A stretch of 25,958 bases of DNA from JAOAIV01 sp038849555 (GCA_038849555.1 JAWCMT010000023.1:1-25958); one strand, 5' to 3'. Numbered from the stretch's first letter, positions 7,293-15,993 are shown. The notes: generated by a model not told the origin, from the sequence alone. Numbers and translations: made by a program.

Positions 7293-8921
7293 ATGGTCAA
7301 GTACATTTTTGTTACTGGCGGCGTGTTAAGTTCTGTTGGTAAGGGCATTTTAACCTCTTCCATCGGCAAGATGCTTCAAGTGAGGGGGCTAAAGCCTACA
7401 GTCATAAAAATCGACCCCTACGTGAACGTTGACGCTGGAACCATGAACCCTTACATGCACGGCGAAGTCTTCGTTACTGACGACGGCGGCGAAACCGATT
7501 TAGACTTAGGATGGTACGAGCGCTTTCTGGACTTGAGCCTAACACGGGAAAACAATTTAACCACAGGGCTTGTGTACAAGGCAATAATTGAGAAGGAACG
7601 CCGCGGAGACTTTCTGGGTCGTTGTGTCCAGATTGTGCCGCATGTAACTAACGAAATTAAGCATCGCATAAGAAGCGTAGCGAAAACCTCGAATGCCGAT
7701 GTCGTCTTAACCGAGGTAGGCGGCACAGTAGGCGACATAGAAGGATTACCCTTCTTGGAGGCTATACGCCAGATGCGACTGGAAGAGGGCTTCGAGAACA
7801 CCCTGTATGTTCACGTTGCCTTAGTACCAATTCTGGATGTCACTAACGAGATGAAAACAAAGCCGCTGCAGCACAGCGTAAACGAGCTAAGGCGCATCGG
7901 CATCCAACCAGACATAATAGTCGCGAGAAGCCCCAAAATGATTGATGCCGAAACCCTGCGGAAAATAGCCCTCTTCGGAACCATTCCGGAAAACGCGGTT
8001 TTCTGCTCATACAACGTCGAATCCGTCTATCAAGTGCCACTTATTCTTAACAAGCAAGGAATGGGCGACTTCATCTGCCAGAGATTTGGCTATAACTGCA
8101 ATGTCCAGGACTTCCAGGAGTGGCAGCAATTCGTAAATGCATTGCTAAAGCCGGAACACGAGGTCAATATAGCCTTAATAGGCAAGTATGCTGGCTTGGC
8201 TGATAGTTACGTGAGCATGAATGAGGCGCTGCGCCACAGTGGAGCCGCATGCAAAACACGAGTCCGCATCACATATTTGGAGGCAGAGAAGCTTGAGCAA
8301 AACCCAGAATGCGTTAAAGACTTGGCAAACTTTGACGGCATATTCGTTCCCTACGGCTTCGGTCCACGGGGTACTGAAGGAAAAATGGCTGCAATAAAAT
8401 TCGCGAGAGAAAACGATATTCCCTTCCTCGGAATCTGTTACGGTTTTCAGTTGGCAGTTATCGAGTTTGCCAGAAATGTCTGCGGCTTAAAAGATGCGAA
8501 CAGCGTGGAGATTAATCCTGACTCTCCGCATCCAGTCATCGCGCTTATGCCTGAACAGCGGGATGTGAAGGACAAAGGCGCCACCATGAGATTAGGCGCT
8601 CATAAAGTGATACTGGAGCCAGACACTATGGCGTACCGCTTGTACAAGTGCAGGGAAATTTATGAAAGACACCGCCACAGATACGAAGTCAACCTTGACT
8701 ACTTGCAGGTTCTGAAGGAAAAAGGCTTATGCTTCTCAGGCAAGAGCGCTGATGGAAGAAGAATGGAAACTTTGGAGTTGCCTAACCATTACTTCTTCTT
8801 TGCTTCTCAGTTCCATGGAGAATTCAAAAGTCGTCTTGGTAAGCCATCACCTGAATACTACGGCTTCATCAGCGCATGTTTAAGCAAGAAGCTCAGGAAA
8901 CCGAAACCTCTCTTTTCTTAA
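7293..8921 (+). CDS. pyrG: CTP synthase
   Basis: CTP synthase makes CTP from UTP with ATP and glutamine. At 542 residues it has normal length. The synthetase domain (1-270) has the opening loop GGVLSSVGKGI, the KIDPY motif and HGEVFVTDDGGETDLDLG. The class I glutamine amidotransferase domain (about 290-535) has nucleophile C382 in GICYGFQ and the H508/E510 pair in QFHGEF. Deviations from the usual family sequence: oxyanion-loop VPGGFG is VPYGFG (Y354), GICLGMQ is GICYGFQ, LDLGHYERF is LDLGWYERF, and QFHPEF is QFHGEF. All catalytic residues remain, so the enzyme is probably functional, possibly with altered glutamine use. It starts at ATG 7293 with a GGGGGA ribosome binding site just upstream. 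Confidence 0.96.
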   Translation: MVKYIFVTGGVLSSVGKGILTSSIGKMLQVRGLKPTVIKIDPYVNVDAGTMNPYMHGEVFVTDDGGETDLDLGWYERFLDLSLTRENNLTTGLVYKAIIEKERRGDFLGRCVQIVPHVTNEIKHRIRSVAKTSNADVVLTEVGGTVGDIEGLPFLEAIRQMRLEEGFENTLYVHVALVPILDVTNEMKTKPLQHSVNELRRIGIQPDIIVARSPKMIDAETLRKIALFGTIPENAVFCSYNVESVYQVPLILNKQGMGDFICQRFGYNCNVQDFQEWQQFVNALLKPEHEVNIALIGKYAGLADSYVSMNEALRHSGAACKTRVRITYLEAEKLEQNPECVKDLANFDGIFVPYGFGPRGTEGKMAAIKFARENDIPFLGICYGFQLAVIEFARNVCGLKDANSVEINPDSPHPVIALMPEQRDVKDKGATMRLGAHKVILEPDTMAYRLYKCREIYERHRHRYEVNLDYLQVLKEKGLCFSGKSADGRRMETLELPNHYFFFASQFHGEFKSRLGKPSPEYYGFISACLSKKLRKPKPLFS

Positions 8922-8927
8922 TTTTTT
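8922..8927 (+). terminator. T-rich transcription stop after CTP synthase
   Basis: A T6 tract begins immediately after the stop codon, following TCTTTTC; oligo-T tracts of this kind terminate archaeal RNA polymerase. Confidence 0.4.
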
Positions 8928-8946
8928 ACTCCTATTAAGGTAGATG

Positions 8947-8952
8947 TTTAAA
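8947..8952 (+). promoter_or_regulatory. Candidate TATA box of the HExxH gene
   Basis: TTTAAA in the context GTTTAAAGGC lies about 40 bases upstream of the GTG start at 8991, the same arrangement and flanks as in front of the DNA polymerase gene. Confidence 0.4.
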
Positions 8953-8990
8953 GGCAAGATTAGACATAGCTACTCACTGCAGTAAGTGAA

Positions 8991-9506
8991 GTGAAATTCT
9001 TGAGCAACGATGAATCAGCCATAGACAAGTTTCGTAATAGGCTCGAATCAGCGGAGAGTTATGCCGAGGTTTGGCAAGTTGTCAAGGACACAGTAGAGTT
9101 TTCTCTGGGCAAGCGTGGGGGTAGCATGATGCTCTTTCTGGATGATTTACCCCTTCAATTGGGCGCTTATCACCCCATTGGGACAAACAACATTGTGCTG
9201 AACAGAAGGTTAGTTGAAATTGTTGAGACTTCAATGAGTTCAAGGCAAGTGGTAAACGCTTTAGTTTACAACCTTCTACTGCATGAGTATCTACATGCAC
9301 TGGGCGAATTATCTGAAGCAGCGGTGAGACGCAACGTCGTTAATGTCGCCAGCAAATGTTTCGGCGAAAAACACATCGCAACAATAATTGCTCTTAAAAC
9401 ACCCTGGGTTCTATTACAAAACATTCCTGTTCAAGTGCTTAACGCGCCGAAGCGCGTGATGCAGATTGTAAAAGATTTCGAAAAAACAAGCAATTACATA
9501 GTTTAA
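8991..9506 (+). CDS. Small HExxH putative zinc metalloprotease
   Basis: A 171-residue protein not assigned to a named family. A helix ending in LLLHEYLHALGE carries the zinc-protease signature HExxH (H98, E99, H102), followed by G105, E106 and E109, which could supply a third ligand. Before it is NNIVLNRRLVEIVE, resembling the strand and substrate-edge segment found ahead of the active-site helix in minimal gluzincin-like proteins. No signal peptide or membrane helix is present, so it is probably cytoplasmic. The start is GTG at 8991, after a TTTAAA element at 8947. It is a single gene, convergent with the beta-propeller gene. A protease role is inferred from the motif alone. Confidence 0.72.
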   Translation: MKFLSNDESAIDKFRNRLESAESYAEVWQVVKDTVEFSLGKRGGSMMLFLDDLPLQLGAYHPIGTNNIVLNRRLVEIVETSMSSRQVVNALVYNLLLHEYLHALGELSEAAVRRNVVNVASKCFGEKHIATIIALKTPWVLLQNIPVQVLNAPKRVMQIVKDFEKTSNYIV

Positions 9507-9550
9507 CCTACCCAGAAACATTGCTCCTTAGAAATTTAAACGAACACCAG

Positions 9551-9590
9551 AAGAGCACCGAACTATTTTTCTTGAAGCCACAGTGCTCTT
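9551..9590. terminator. Inverted repeat between convergent genes
   Basis: AAGAGCAC (9551-9558) is the exact reverse complement of GTGCTCTT (9583-9590), with a 24-base spacer containing a T5 tract. It lies between the stops of two convergent genes (9506 plus, 9668 minus) and may act as a two-way terminator. Confidence 0.3.
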
Positions 9591-9667
9591 GCGTTTAGAA
9601 ACTCCCAAACAAATAGCTGCTGATGCGCAAAAAAGAGGGAAAAGGGGAAGCTTGTTTTTCAAATGCT

Positions 9668-12128
9668 CTACTTCTTCTTAAGCACCAGTATTAGCAGAAC
9701 CAGCACTATGATTATTGCTATGATCATGGCGATTGAAACAGGCAGGAAGTACAAGTCAGCCATCGATGCCGTCTCAGGAGTAGACTCAGGCGAAGCAGGC
9801 GGCGCGTCTTCAACGAAAACTGCGGTTTCAGCAGATGAGCCATAGTAGGCTTTAGAGCCTTTGAACGTGGCTATTATGGTGTATTTGCCTGGGACTGGCG
9901 GCTCGAAAGTGCAGCTGAAGAAGCCGTTGCTGTCCGTGGTAGCTGTAGCCACGTCGTAGCAGTTGTTGTTGGGGTCAAGCACGGTGACTGTAACTTCAAC
10001 GCCTTTAACGTCTGTTGGACGCGGATATTGCATATAGACGTATTCCATCCACTCAGTCATGCTCTCGTCGGCTACTACGGGTACGCCGTTCGGGAACCGC
10101 GCCGTCAAAGCGTACTCCTTTGTGCCAGGCGATATGTCGGTAACCATGCCCTCCACAAGCACTTTGCTGCCATGCACAGAAATCTTTGGTGAAGCTGAAA
10201 CAGTGGTGGCGCTTGGGCCTTTGCCGAAGGCATATAGGCGGTTATCGTATCCGTTCATGCCTACCATTATGCTGTCGCCGATGATTACGTGGCCACCCCA
10301 CCAATTGTTGAACCAGCTTATCTCCCAAATCTTCTCGCCAGTAATAGCGTCAAGGCAGACCATGGGTGCACCTCGTCCCGTGGGGTTGATGGGCGAGTGC
10401 TCACCGTAGGAAAGGTACAGTTTGCCGTCGGCGAGAAAGTGGAACTCAATCGGGAAGTTCATGCTCCATAAGATTTCAGCGTATTTGTCGCTTACGTTGT
10501 AGGTCCATAGCTTCTTGCCTGTTTTGATGTCGTAGCATGTTACTATGCCTGTCATGCGGCCTGTGTAGAATTTGCCGTAGCCATAGGCTGGGCCATACCA
10601 CTTGTCGTAGAAGGCTAGGTAGTGCTCGGGCTCGGTTTCCCATAGGAATTCGCCGGTATCCAAGCTGAAGCCGTAGTATCGGAGCGATTCCTTGCAGGAT
10701 ATGATGAATACGCGGTCTTCGAAGGACACGTCGGTCCATGCCCAGTTGCCGTCTGTGTATTCAGCTGGTACTGTCCACTCTTTCTTGAAGATTAGTCGGC
10801 CTTCGTCGCCTATTTTGGTGCTGANNNNNNNNNNAGGTAAGTGTTGGGCCTGTTGCAGCCGGAAATGCGTAGGATGTTGAGCCAAATATGCAGTCATTGA
10901 ATGCGTAGTGTGCAACGCTTCCTGGTAAGCCGAGTGGAATTGTCTTATTCCATTCGATACCTTGTGTCGCGTTGAATGTGCTTCCTATTGGAGTCCAGCT
11001 GCCATCACTTACTCCGCCTGATCTTTGCGGGTTAATGGCTCTGCTGGAGTTCCATAATGTCATCCACCCTTGCTGTAAGTTGACGGTGTATCTGTAGATT
11101 TCGCCTTTCGGCCCATAGAGGTTGTAGCCTGAAGGCACGTTTGTCAGTCGGTAGAGCCAGCGTCCAGTAAAGGCGTCGTAGCAATCCCATGTGGTGCCTG
11201 TTTCTGTCCAGAGGTATGCGAAGGCGCCGTGATAGTTGAAGGAGTCCCAGAAGAACACTTGACCAAATGCCAGTCGAGTGTTGTTCCAGTTTCTTCGCCA
11301 TAGTTCCTCGCCAGTTTTGAGGTCCACCGCGACAACAGGCTGTTCAACGGCTGTGCCGCCTGTTGATTGGAATTGGTTGTAGTAAACTACACCGTCGATT
11401 ATGACTGAGCCTAAGAATTTGCCTACATATGCATCGCCCATTTCGTATTGGACGTTACCAAGGTCGCCTCCGGTGAGGCCTCCCTGTGCATATTGCTTTG
11501 TCCATAGTATGTGTGCTGTTTCAGGCGCGTCCTCGTTGTATGGGTGGTACTTTGGTATTGGCGGCATTGTGTAGCTGCCTGCGGGTCTCAGCCAGTTGCC
11601 TGCGATTGGCGCCCACTCGTGGAATTGGGCGTTTATTGGGCGTGTCCAGTACTCATTTGGCAGTGGGAACCCTGGAAAGTATGGTATTTGCTCGGATTGT
11701 ACTACAAGTTCTGTGACTGGGCTGTCGCTGGCTAACCAAGTTATGTTTTGGCCAAAACCTGCATAGACTTGCTGCGGGAAGTGCGTCTGGAACTTGTATA
11801 CGCCCGTCATCGTGGGTATGTAATTGTAGCCTGTACCTCCAGTTGAGTCCGTTTTGAATGGGCCTAGCGTTTCTGTTGTGCCATCGGGTTTTGTGACTGT
11901 AACCGTCAAGCCTTTCCAACTATCATAAGTTGTGGCAGTTTGCTGGCTAATGCCTAGGTGAATTAAAACTGCTTGACCGACGCCAACTGGGTTAGGGGTG
12001 ACGCCGCAGAAAGCATATGTTTTTCTTGTTATTTGTGCATTAGCTACGGGTAAAATGGCACATGCAAAAGCCATGGTTAAAAGCAGAAGTAAAGCAGCAG
12101 CGCTGGTTTTGCTTTTAATAGTTTCCAT
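9668..12128 (-). CDS. Secreted membrane-anchored PQQ-like beta-propeller protein (interrupted by an assembly gap)
   Basis: One gene split by ten Ns. The 5' part (12128-10835) encodes a signal peptide (hydrophobic core LLLLLTMAFACAIL, cleavage near ANAQ), a beta-sandwich-like region, and blade motifs such as AVDLKTGEELWRRNW. The 3' part (10824-9668) continues with blades YGFSLDTGEFLWETE, CYDIKTGKKLWTYNV and CLDAITGEKIWEISW, then an Ig-like region (DSNGFFSCTFEPPVPGKYT), a Pro/Ser/Thr-rich stalk, and a C-terminal helix with a KKK tail. The blades match PQQ-like repeats; a cofactor is not implied. Such proteins sit on the outer face of the archaeal membrane. The reading frames of the two parts differ across the Ns, so the true gap is not ten bases. 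The ATG at 12128 has GGAG nine bases upstream. Function is unknown: adhesion, sugar binding or an enzyme are possible. Confidence 0.88.
10825..10834. other. Assembly gap (10 Ns)
   Basis: Ten unresolved bases inside the beta-propeller gene. The coding frames on either side do not match over ten bases, so the number is a placeholder. Confidence 0.95.
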
Positions 12129-12211
12129 CTCTTCTTCTCCTTAGTTGTGTATCTGCATGGACATGCAGACCGCAAAAAGGTTTCTTGATAATTTACTTAA
12201 AGACTTGTAGC

Positions 12212-12229
12212 AAGTGCCACTTCTGACAA
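12212..12229. repeat. Copy 1 of an 18-bp direct repeat, candidate operator
   Basis: AAGTGCCACTTCTGACAA differs from copy 2 (12447-12464) at only two central positions. It lies just upstream (on the minus strand) of a TTTAAGTAA element at about 12194-12204, which could be the TATA box of the beta-propeller gene. The rest of the 12129-12527 interval has no coding sequence. Confidence 0.4.
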
Positions 12230-12446
12230 CATGCTATCTTGGCCATGAACAGAAAAGGGCAGATGAGTGTTTTTCACAGGGTTTGCTGAGGCTCTGGCTA
12301 GGAGATTAAAGGAGAATAGGAAAAAACGCAATTCGCAACTAGAAGCTGTTGCCACTTTGCCCAGAGCCTATTCAGCCCCTTATTCCCCCGTGTTTCTCCT
12401 TTTCTCGGCGATTTAATTATTGTTGAGATTTTTAAACATATGGAAT

Positions 12447-12464
12447 AAGTGCATCTTCTGACAA
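12447..12464. repeat. Copy 2 of the 18-bp direct repeat, candidate operator
   Basis: AAGTGCATCTTCTGACAA matches copy 1 at 16 of 18 positions and lies about 40 bases upstream of the TATA box of the TrmB-like regulator gene, a usual place for an archaeal activator or repressor site. The first 12 bases also occur at 7168-7179, upstream of CTP synthase. Confidence 0.4.
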
Positions 12465-12501
12465 AATTGAAAAACATTCATAAGCTCCTGCTAGTACTTT
12501 C

Positions 12502-12509
12502 TATATAAG
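12502..12509 (+). promoter_or_regulatory. TATA box of the TrmB-like gene, probably leaderless
   Basis: TATATAAG lies about 23 bases before the ATG at 12528. The start of transcription would fall on or next to the start codon, so the mRNA is probably leaderless; no ribosome binding site is visible. Confidence 0.55.
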
Positions 12510-12527
12510 CCTGAATGAGGCTGACTT

Positions 12528-13358
12528 ATGCTTCAAGAGGATGAACAAATTCAGATATTGTCAAAGTTAGGGCTAACTTATTTGCAGGCAAAAACATATT
12601 TGGTTCTCGCTAAGCTCGGGAAAGCAGATGTAAAAACAATCGCAAGAGCCTCAAAAGTAGCCAGACAAGATATTTACCGAATAATGCCTGCGCTTCAAAA
12701 CATGGGTCTTGTAGAAAAAATTGTGGCGTCACCAACATTGTATAAGGTTACTCCAATAAAGGAAAGCCTCTGCACTTTGCTTCAAAATAAAACAAAAGAA
12801 TGCATTGAACTGCAAATGAAGATGAAAGATCTAGTTAATAATTTTCAAAATAAAGTCGATGACGCCTCACTGCAAGATGAGGAACAGCAGTTTAGTATTA
12901 TTTCATCAAAAAGACTTCTGCACAAAAAGCTTTCTGAAAAAGATAGAAGAGCACAAAAGAGTATAGACGCGATTGCGAACTGGAAAACAATCAGAGCTAC
13001 TTTTTTCCACAGAGTCCAAGACGTGACTAACGCATTGAAAAGAAATGTGAAGCTCAGGATAATCACTGAAACCCATGAAAAAGACCGACAAGTTGAAAAA
13101 ATTATACGAATCCTCAGGAAATATCCTTCGTTTGAAATAAGATACACGTCTGGACCAATTCCAGTTAATGCAGTAATTCACGATGCGGCAGAGATAAACA
13201 TGTGTATAGCAACGTTGCCTGATAATGATGTCCCCAGCCTCTGTTCAACTAATCCCAGATTCATAAGGGTGATGGCGGCTTATTTTGAAGAGGTATGGAA
13301 TAGCGCACTGAGCGAGCCTGAAGCATCTGCAAAGGAAAATGCAAAAGCAGTCAGCTAG
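12528..13358 (+). CDS. TrmB-family transcriptional regulator
   Basis: A 276-residue DNA-binding protein. Residues 10-80 form a TrmB-type winged helix: LGLTYLQAKTYLVLAKLG, then KTIARASKVARQDIYRIMPAL as the recognition region, then the wing GLVEKIVASPTLYKVTP. A charged helical segment (about 85-120) suits dimerisation. The C-terminal half (about 130-265) resembles the sensor domain of archaeal TrmB-like proteins, ending RFIRVMAAYFEEVWNSAL. TrmB proteins respond to sugars or other metabolites; the ligand here is unknown. It is a good candidate to bind the 18-bp repeat found before this gene and before the beta-propeller gene, which would mean self-regulation and control of the surface protein. 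Both are inferences from position. Confidence 0.85.
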   Translation: MLQEDEQIQILSKLGLTYLQAKTYLVLAKLGKADVKTIARASKVARQDIYRIMPALQNMGLVEKIVASPTLYKVTPIKESLCTLLQNKTKECIELQMKMKDLVNNFQNKVDDASLQDEEQQFSIISSKRLLHKKLSEKDRRAQKSIDAIANWKTIRATFFHRVQDVTNALKRNVKLRIITETHEKDRQVEKIIRILRKYPSFEIRYTSGPIPVNAVIHDAAEINMCIATLPDNDVPSLCSTNPRFIRVMAAYFEEVWNSALSEPEASAKENAKAVS

Positions 13359-13411
13359 GGAGAAGCAGTGTTTCTGCCAGACGGCGAAAACATTAATAGC
13401 AAAAGCATATA

Positions 13412-14539
13412 ATGGCCGAGACTGCAAGTTCTCTGCGATTAATCGCTGGGTGCAGAAGCCAAATGGAGTCGCCGAAGCCTAAAGCAACACGCAAGACGCT
13501 GCTGTTTCCACTGATAGGTTTAGTTGCCTTTTTCGCATATATCTACCTCTTTCAAGTGGACATCACAACCATAATCTCTACAGCCCAACGTGTTGACCTA
13601 ATCCCTTACGCTTTGGCCATGCTGCTTTGCCTATTAGAAGTGTTCTTTTTTTCAGTGTCATGGCGGGTTTTAGCCAATTTTCTCGAAATTAGGCTGTCTG
13701 TTATAAAATCTTACCTTTACGTGTGGTATGGCATATTTGTGGATACGATTGTTCCAGCAGAATCCATAAGCGGCGAAGCACTGCGAGTATATTTAATCAC
13801 CAGAGAGCAGGGAAACAGCAAGTGCGGTCATGCAGTGGCGTCCCTTGTTGTGCATCGGCTTTTGGGCATGGGCTTGAACATTGTGATCCTTATTCTGGGC
13901 ATGGTTTTGCTTTTCACTGAAACCCAGATCAACCCGTTAATTTTCAACCTGATCCTTTTTCTTGCATCCGGCATAGCGGTTATACTTCTTTTGATTATGG
14001 TTTTCTCTTTTAAGGAGAAATGGATTTTTAAAATAATCGATTGGCTAATAAGAATTGGCATTTTTCTTAGCAGGGGAAAATGGCAAGAGAGATTGACCAA
14101 AATTAAAGAGGATGCATGTAGAGTAGCTAGGAGTTTTCATGTTTCAATGAAGGAGTTTAAGCATAGACCGCAGGCGGTTATTTTCTCTCTGTTTTATCTA
14201 ACCCTCTCGTGGATTTTCAGTTTAAGCATACCCTACTTAGTTTTCCTATCACTCCAGTTTCCTGTTTCATGGAGCGTGATTCTGGTAACGTCAACCATAG
14301 TTTTAGCCGTCAAATCCATACCTGTAGGCATACCCTTCGAAGTGGGGATACCAGAGATAACCATGACTGCGCTATACACTTCGCTCGGCGTTCCAGCAGG
14401 GATAAGCGCCACGGCAACAATATTAACTAGGCTTATAACGCTTTGGCTAAAATTTGCCATAGGCTTCATAGCGCAACAATGGCTCGAGCTGAAGCCAGTC
14501 TTAGTCCATGCGGATAATCTGCCTGTGGAAAAAGCTTAA
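13412..14539 (+). CDS. Flippase-like / lysylphosphatidylglycerol synthase TM-region integral membrane protein
   Basis: A 375-residue polytopic membrane protein of the UPF0104 family (LPG_synthase_TM; includes AglD-like and flippase-like proteins). About eight hydrophobic helices are seen, for example LLFPLIGLVAFFAYIYLF, YALAMLLCLLEVFFFSV and FNLILFLASGIAVILLLI. Family-like blocks include VDTIVPAESISGEALRVYLI (about 110-129) and the SIPVGIPFEVGIPE loop near residue 295. The role is probably lipid or glycolipid transfer or translocation; substrate unknown. The ATG at 13412 overlaps a CATATAAT element, and transcription from that box would start downstream of it, so the ATG at 13463 (MESPKPK) is an alternative start. 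It is 53 bases after the TrmB-like gene. Confidence 0.85.
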   Translation: MAETASSLRLIAGCRSQMESPKPKATRKTLLFPLIGLVAFFAYIYLFQVDITTIISTAQRVDLIPYALAMLLCLLEVFFFSVSWRVLANFLEIRLSVIKSYLYVWYGIFVDTIVPAESISGEALRVYLITREQGNSKCGHAVASLVVHRLLGMGLNIVILILGMVLLFTETQINPLIFNLILFLASGIAVILLLIMVFSFKEKWIFKIIDWLIRIGIFLSRGKWQERLTKIKEDACRVARSFHVSMKEFKHRPQAVIFSLFYLTLSWIFSLSIPYLVFLSLQFPVSWSVILVTSTIVLAVKSIPVGIPFEVGIPEITMTALYTSLGVPAGISATATILTRLITLWLKFAIGFIAQQWLELKPVLVHADNLPVEKA

Positions 14540-14575
14540 AATTCGCCCTTTCACACCTTTGTTTCACGATAGCCA

Positions 14576-15025
14576 ATGGCATTGAAAATTGAAGATGCGA
14601 CAATTAGGCTTCTGGATAAACTTTACGATATTGAAAAACAATGCTTTGAGCAGGAAGCGTTTACGAGGCAGTATTTGGCTTATTTGTTAACTGATTACAA
14701 TACTGTGGGCTTGGTAGCTCGAGTAAATAGCGAGATAGCTGGTTTTGCAATAGCATGCATAGATATTGAAAGAAGCACTCTGTTTGGGCATATATTGACG
14801 GTGAATGTGGTGCCGGCTTATCGACGCAAGGGTATAGCGCAAAAGCTTCTCAGGGAAATTGAAGCACTGTTGCGGGCGAAGGGCATTAAAAAGTGCCGCT
14901 TAGAAGTTCGAGAAGATAACATTGCTGCCTTGAACCTTTACCAGAAGCTTGGATATGAGATAGTGGGCAAACTTGAAAAGTACTATGGCGTAGTTGATGG
15001 TTTGCTGCTTCAGAAAATTTTGTGA
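14576..15025 (+). CDS. rimI: GNAT N-acetyltransferase, RimI/Ard1-like
   Basis: A 149-residue GNAT protein. The acetyl-CoA-binding motif A is at about 77-95 (VNVVPAYRRKGIAQKLL), and the second signature VREDNIAALNLYQKLGYE is at about 113-130, both typical of ribosomal-protein alanine acetyltransferase RimI and the archaeal Ard1 enzyme that acetylates protein N-termini. YNTVGLVARVNSEIAGFAI forms the central strands. Archaea generally have one such enzyme with broad N-terminal specificity, which is the likely role. No clear ribosome binding site precedes the ATG at 14576; it follows the flippase-like gene after 36 bases and may share its transcript. Confidence 0.88.
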   Translation: MALKIEDATIRLLDKLYDIEKQCFEQEAFTRQYLAYLLTDYNTVGLVARVNSEIAGFAIACIDIERSTLFGHILTVNVVPAYRRKGIAQKLLREIEALLRAKGIKKCRLEVREDNIAALNLYQKLGYEIVGKLEKYYGVVDGLLLQKIL

Positions 15026-15088
15026 CAGCTGATTTTACATTTAAGGTTTAATTTTAAGTTAGCAAAATTACGCTTTTGGGAACAAACG

Positions 15089-15095
15089 TTTAAAA
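15089..15095 (+). promoter_or_regulatory. TATA-like element that argues for the downstream TTG start
   Basis: TTTAAAA abuts the ATG at 15096, so a transcript from this promoter would start near 15115, downstream of that ATG. This favours the TTG at 15138, which has GGAGG at 15126-15130. Confidence 0.4.
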
Positions 15096-15137
15096 ATGTT
15101 GACGAAAATAGACTATATCCACGGGGGAGGGGGAGAC

Positions 15138-15398
15138 TTGCGGAAACGCAAATCCAATGAACAAACTCTCGTTCAAACAATAGTGGTTTTGATTCGCAAC
15201 ACTACTTGGCGTTGCGGCAAACTTGAAAAATCCATCGTCAAGCACTTGCATAATAGGCATAAGAATTTTGGAAAGCCATGCATGTCAATCAAGGACATAA
15301 TGCAAAACCTGAATCTCACCGAAAAGAAAAAGGACGAGTGCTTGGACGCTATCAAACGCTTAGAGAAAAGAAATATAGTGAAAATACTGCCGCTATAA
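15138..15398 (+). CDS. Small basic protein, possible winged-helix DNA-binding protein
   Basis: About 86 residues from TTG at 15138, chosen for the strong GGAGGGGGAG ribosome binding sequence (15126-15135). The frame is open back to an ATG at 15096, but that codon adjoins a TATA-like element. The C-terminal half, MSIKDIMQNLNLTEKKK followed by ECLDAIKRLEKRNIVKI, has the helix-turn-helix-wing spacing of small archaeal winged-helix proteins; the N-terminal part is lysine-, arginine- and histidine-rich. I do not recognise a named family. DNA binding is an inference from composition and predicted helices. Confidence 0.6.
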   Translation: MRKRKSNEQTLVQTIVVLIRNTTWRCGKLEKSIVKHLHNRHKNFGKPCMSIKDIMQNLNLTEKKKDECLDAIKRLEKRNIVKILPL

Positions 15399-15416
15399 AA
15401 TAGGCAGTTCCCCTGA

Positions 15417-15902
15417 TTACTTAACTATTTCTCGTGCGTTATCAATCCATTTTTGGGCTATTTTCGAGGAAATCTGCAGTTTGCTTGCAATGTCTTCTGC
15501 GGAAGCTTTCGCCAACTCAGCAACATTGTTGATTCCTAAAGTCTTCAACTGCGCTGCCCTCTTTTCACCGATGCCCTTCACTTCTGTTAGCTCTAAAGTC
15601 ACCGTAGTTGCAGCAGGCGCCTCAACGACAGGAGCGGCGGGCTCTTGAACAGCTACTTCAGGCGTTTGTGTGGGCACAGTTTCCTGTGGCACTGTTGTTG
15701 TGGCTATTTGGCATGCTTGTGCCGCTGTCTTTGGTCGTTGAGAGTAGCCTAAGCCGATGGATAGTAGGCCTAGCACCACGGTTGATATCACCCATAGGTT
15801 CCGTGTATCTGATTCGACGCCTTCTATTGTGATAACAAAGGGCACTACTGTTACGACTAAAATTAACGCACCTAGCACGTATAATGTATAATCTAAACGC
15901 AT
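15417..15902 (-). CDS. Membrane protein with C-terminal helix-hairpin-helix domain
   Basis: A protein of about 161 residues from the ATG at 15902, which has AGGGA five to six bases upstream; a TTG two codons earlier is less well placed. The N-terminus has two membrane helices (about 6-25, LYVLGALILVVTVVPFVITI, and 36-53). A Pro/Thr/Val/Ala-rich linker (about 60-98) leads to a helix-hairpin-helix pair (about 103-161) with VKGIGEKRAAQLKTLGI and the second helical pair SAEDIASKLQISSKIAQKWI. This fold normally binds DNA without sequence preference, as in RecA/Rad51 N-termini and RNA polymerase alpha, so its link to a membrane anchor is notable; similar domains also mediate protein contacts. Function unknown. 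Confidence 0.78.
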   Translation of the reverse strand: MRLDYTLYVLGALILVVTVVPFVITIEGVESDTRNLWVISTVVLGLLSIGLGYSQRPKTAAQACQIATTTVPQETVPTQTPEVAVQEPAAPVVEAPAATTVTLELTEVKGIGEKRAAQLKTLGINNVAELAKASAEDIASKLQISSKIAQKWIDNAREIVK

Positions 15903-15993
15903 TTTCAATCCCTGAGCTTATGTTTCATGGAACCTCTTAAATAATTTTCTCCCTTTTTGGAAGTTTTTAGGAATTTTGCGGCTGCAAAAAGCT

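Noticed and set aside
10761..10915. Open frames running through the Ns in two different frames
   Set aside because: Residues beyond the gap in each frame are artefacts; only one gene with a gap is supported.
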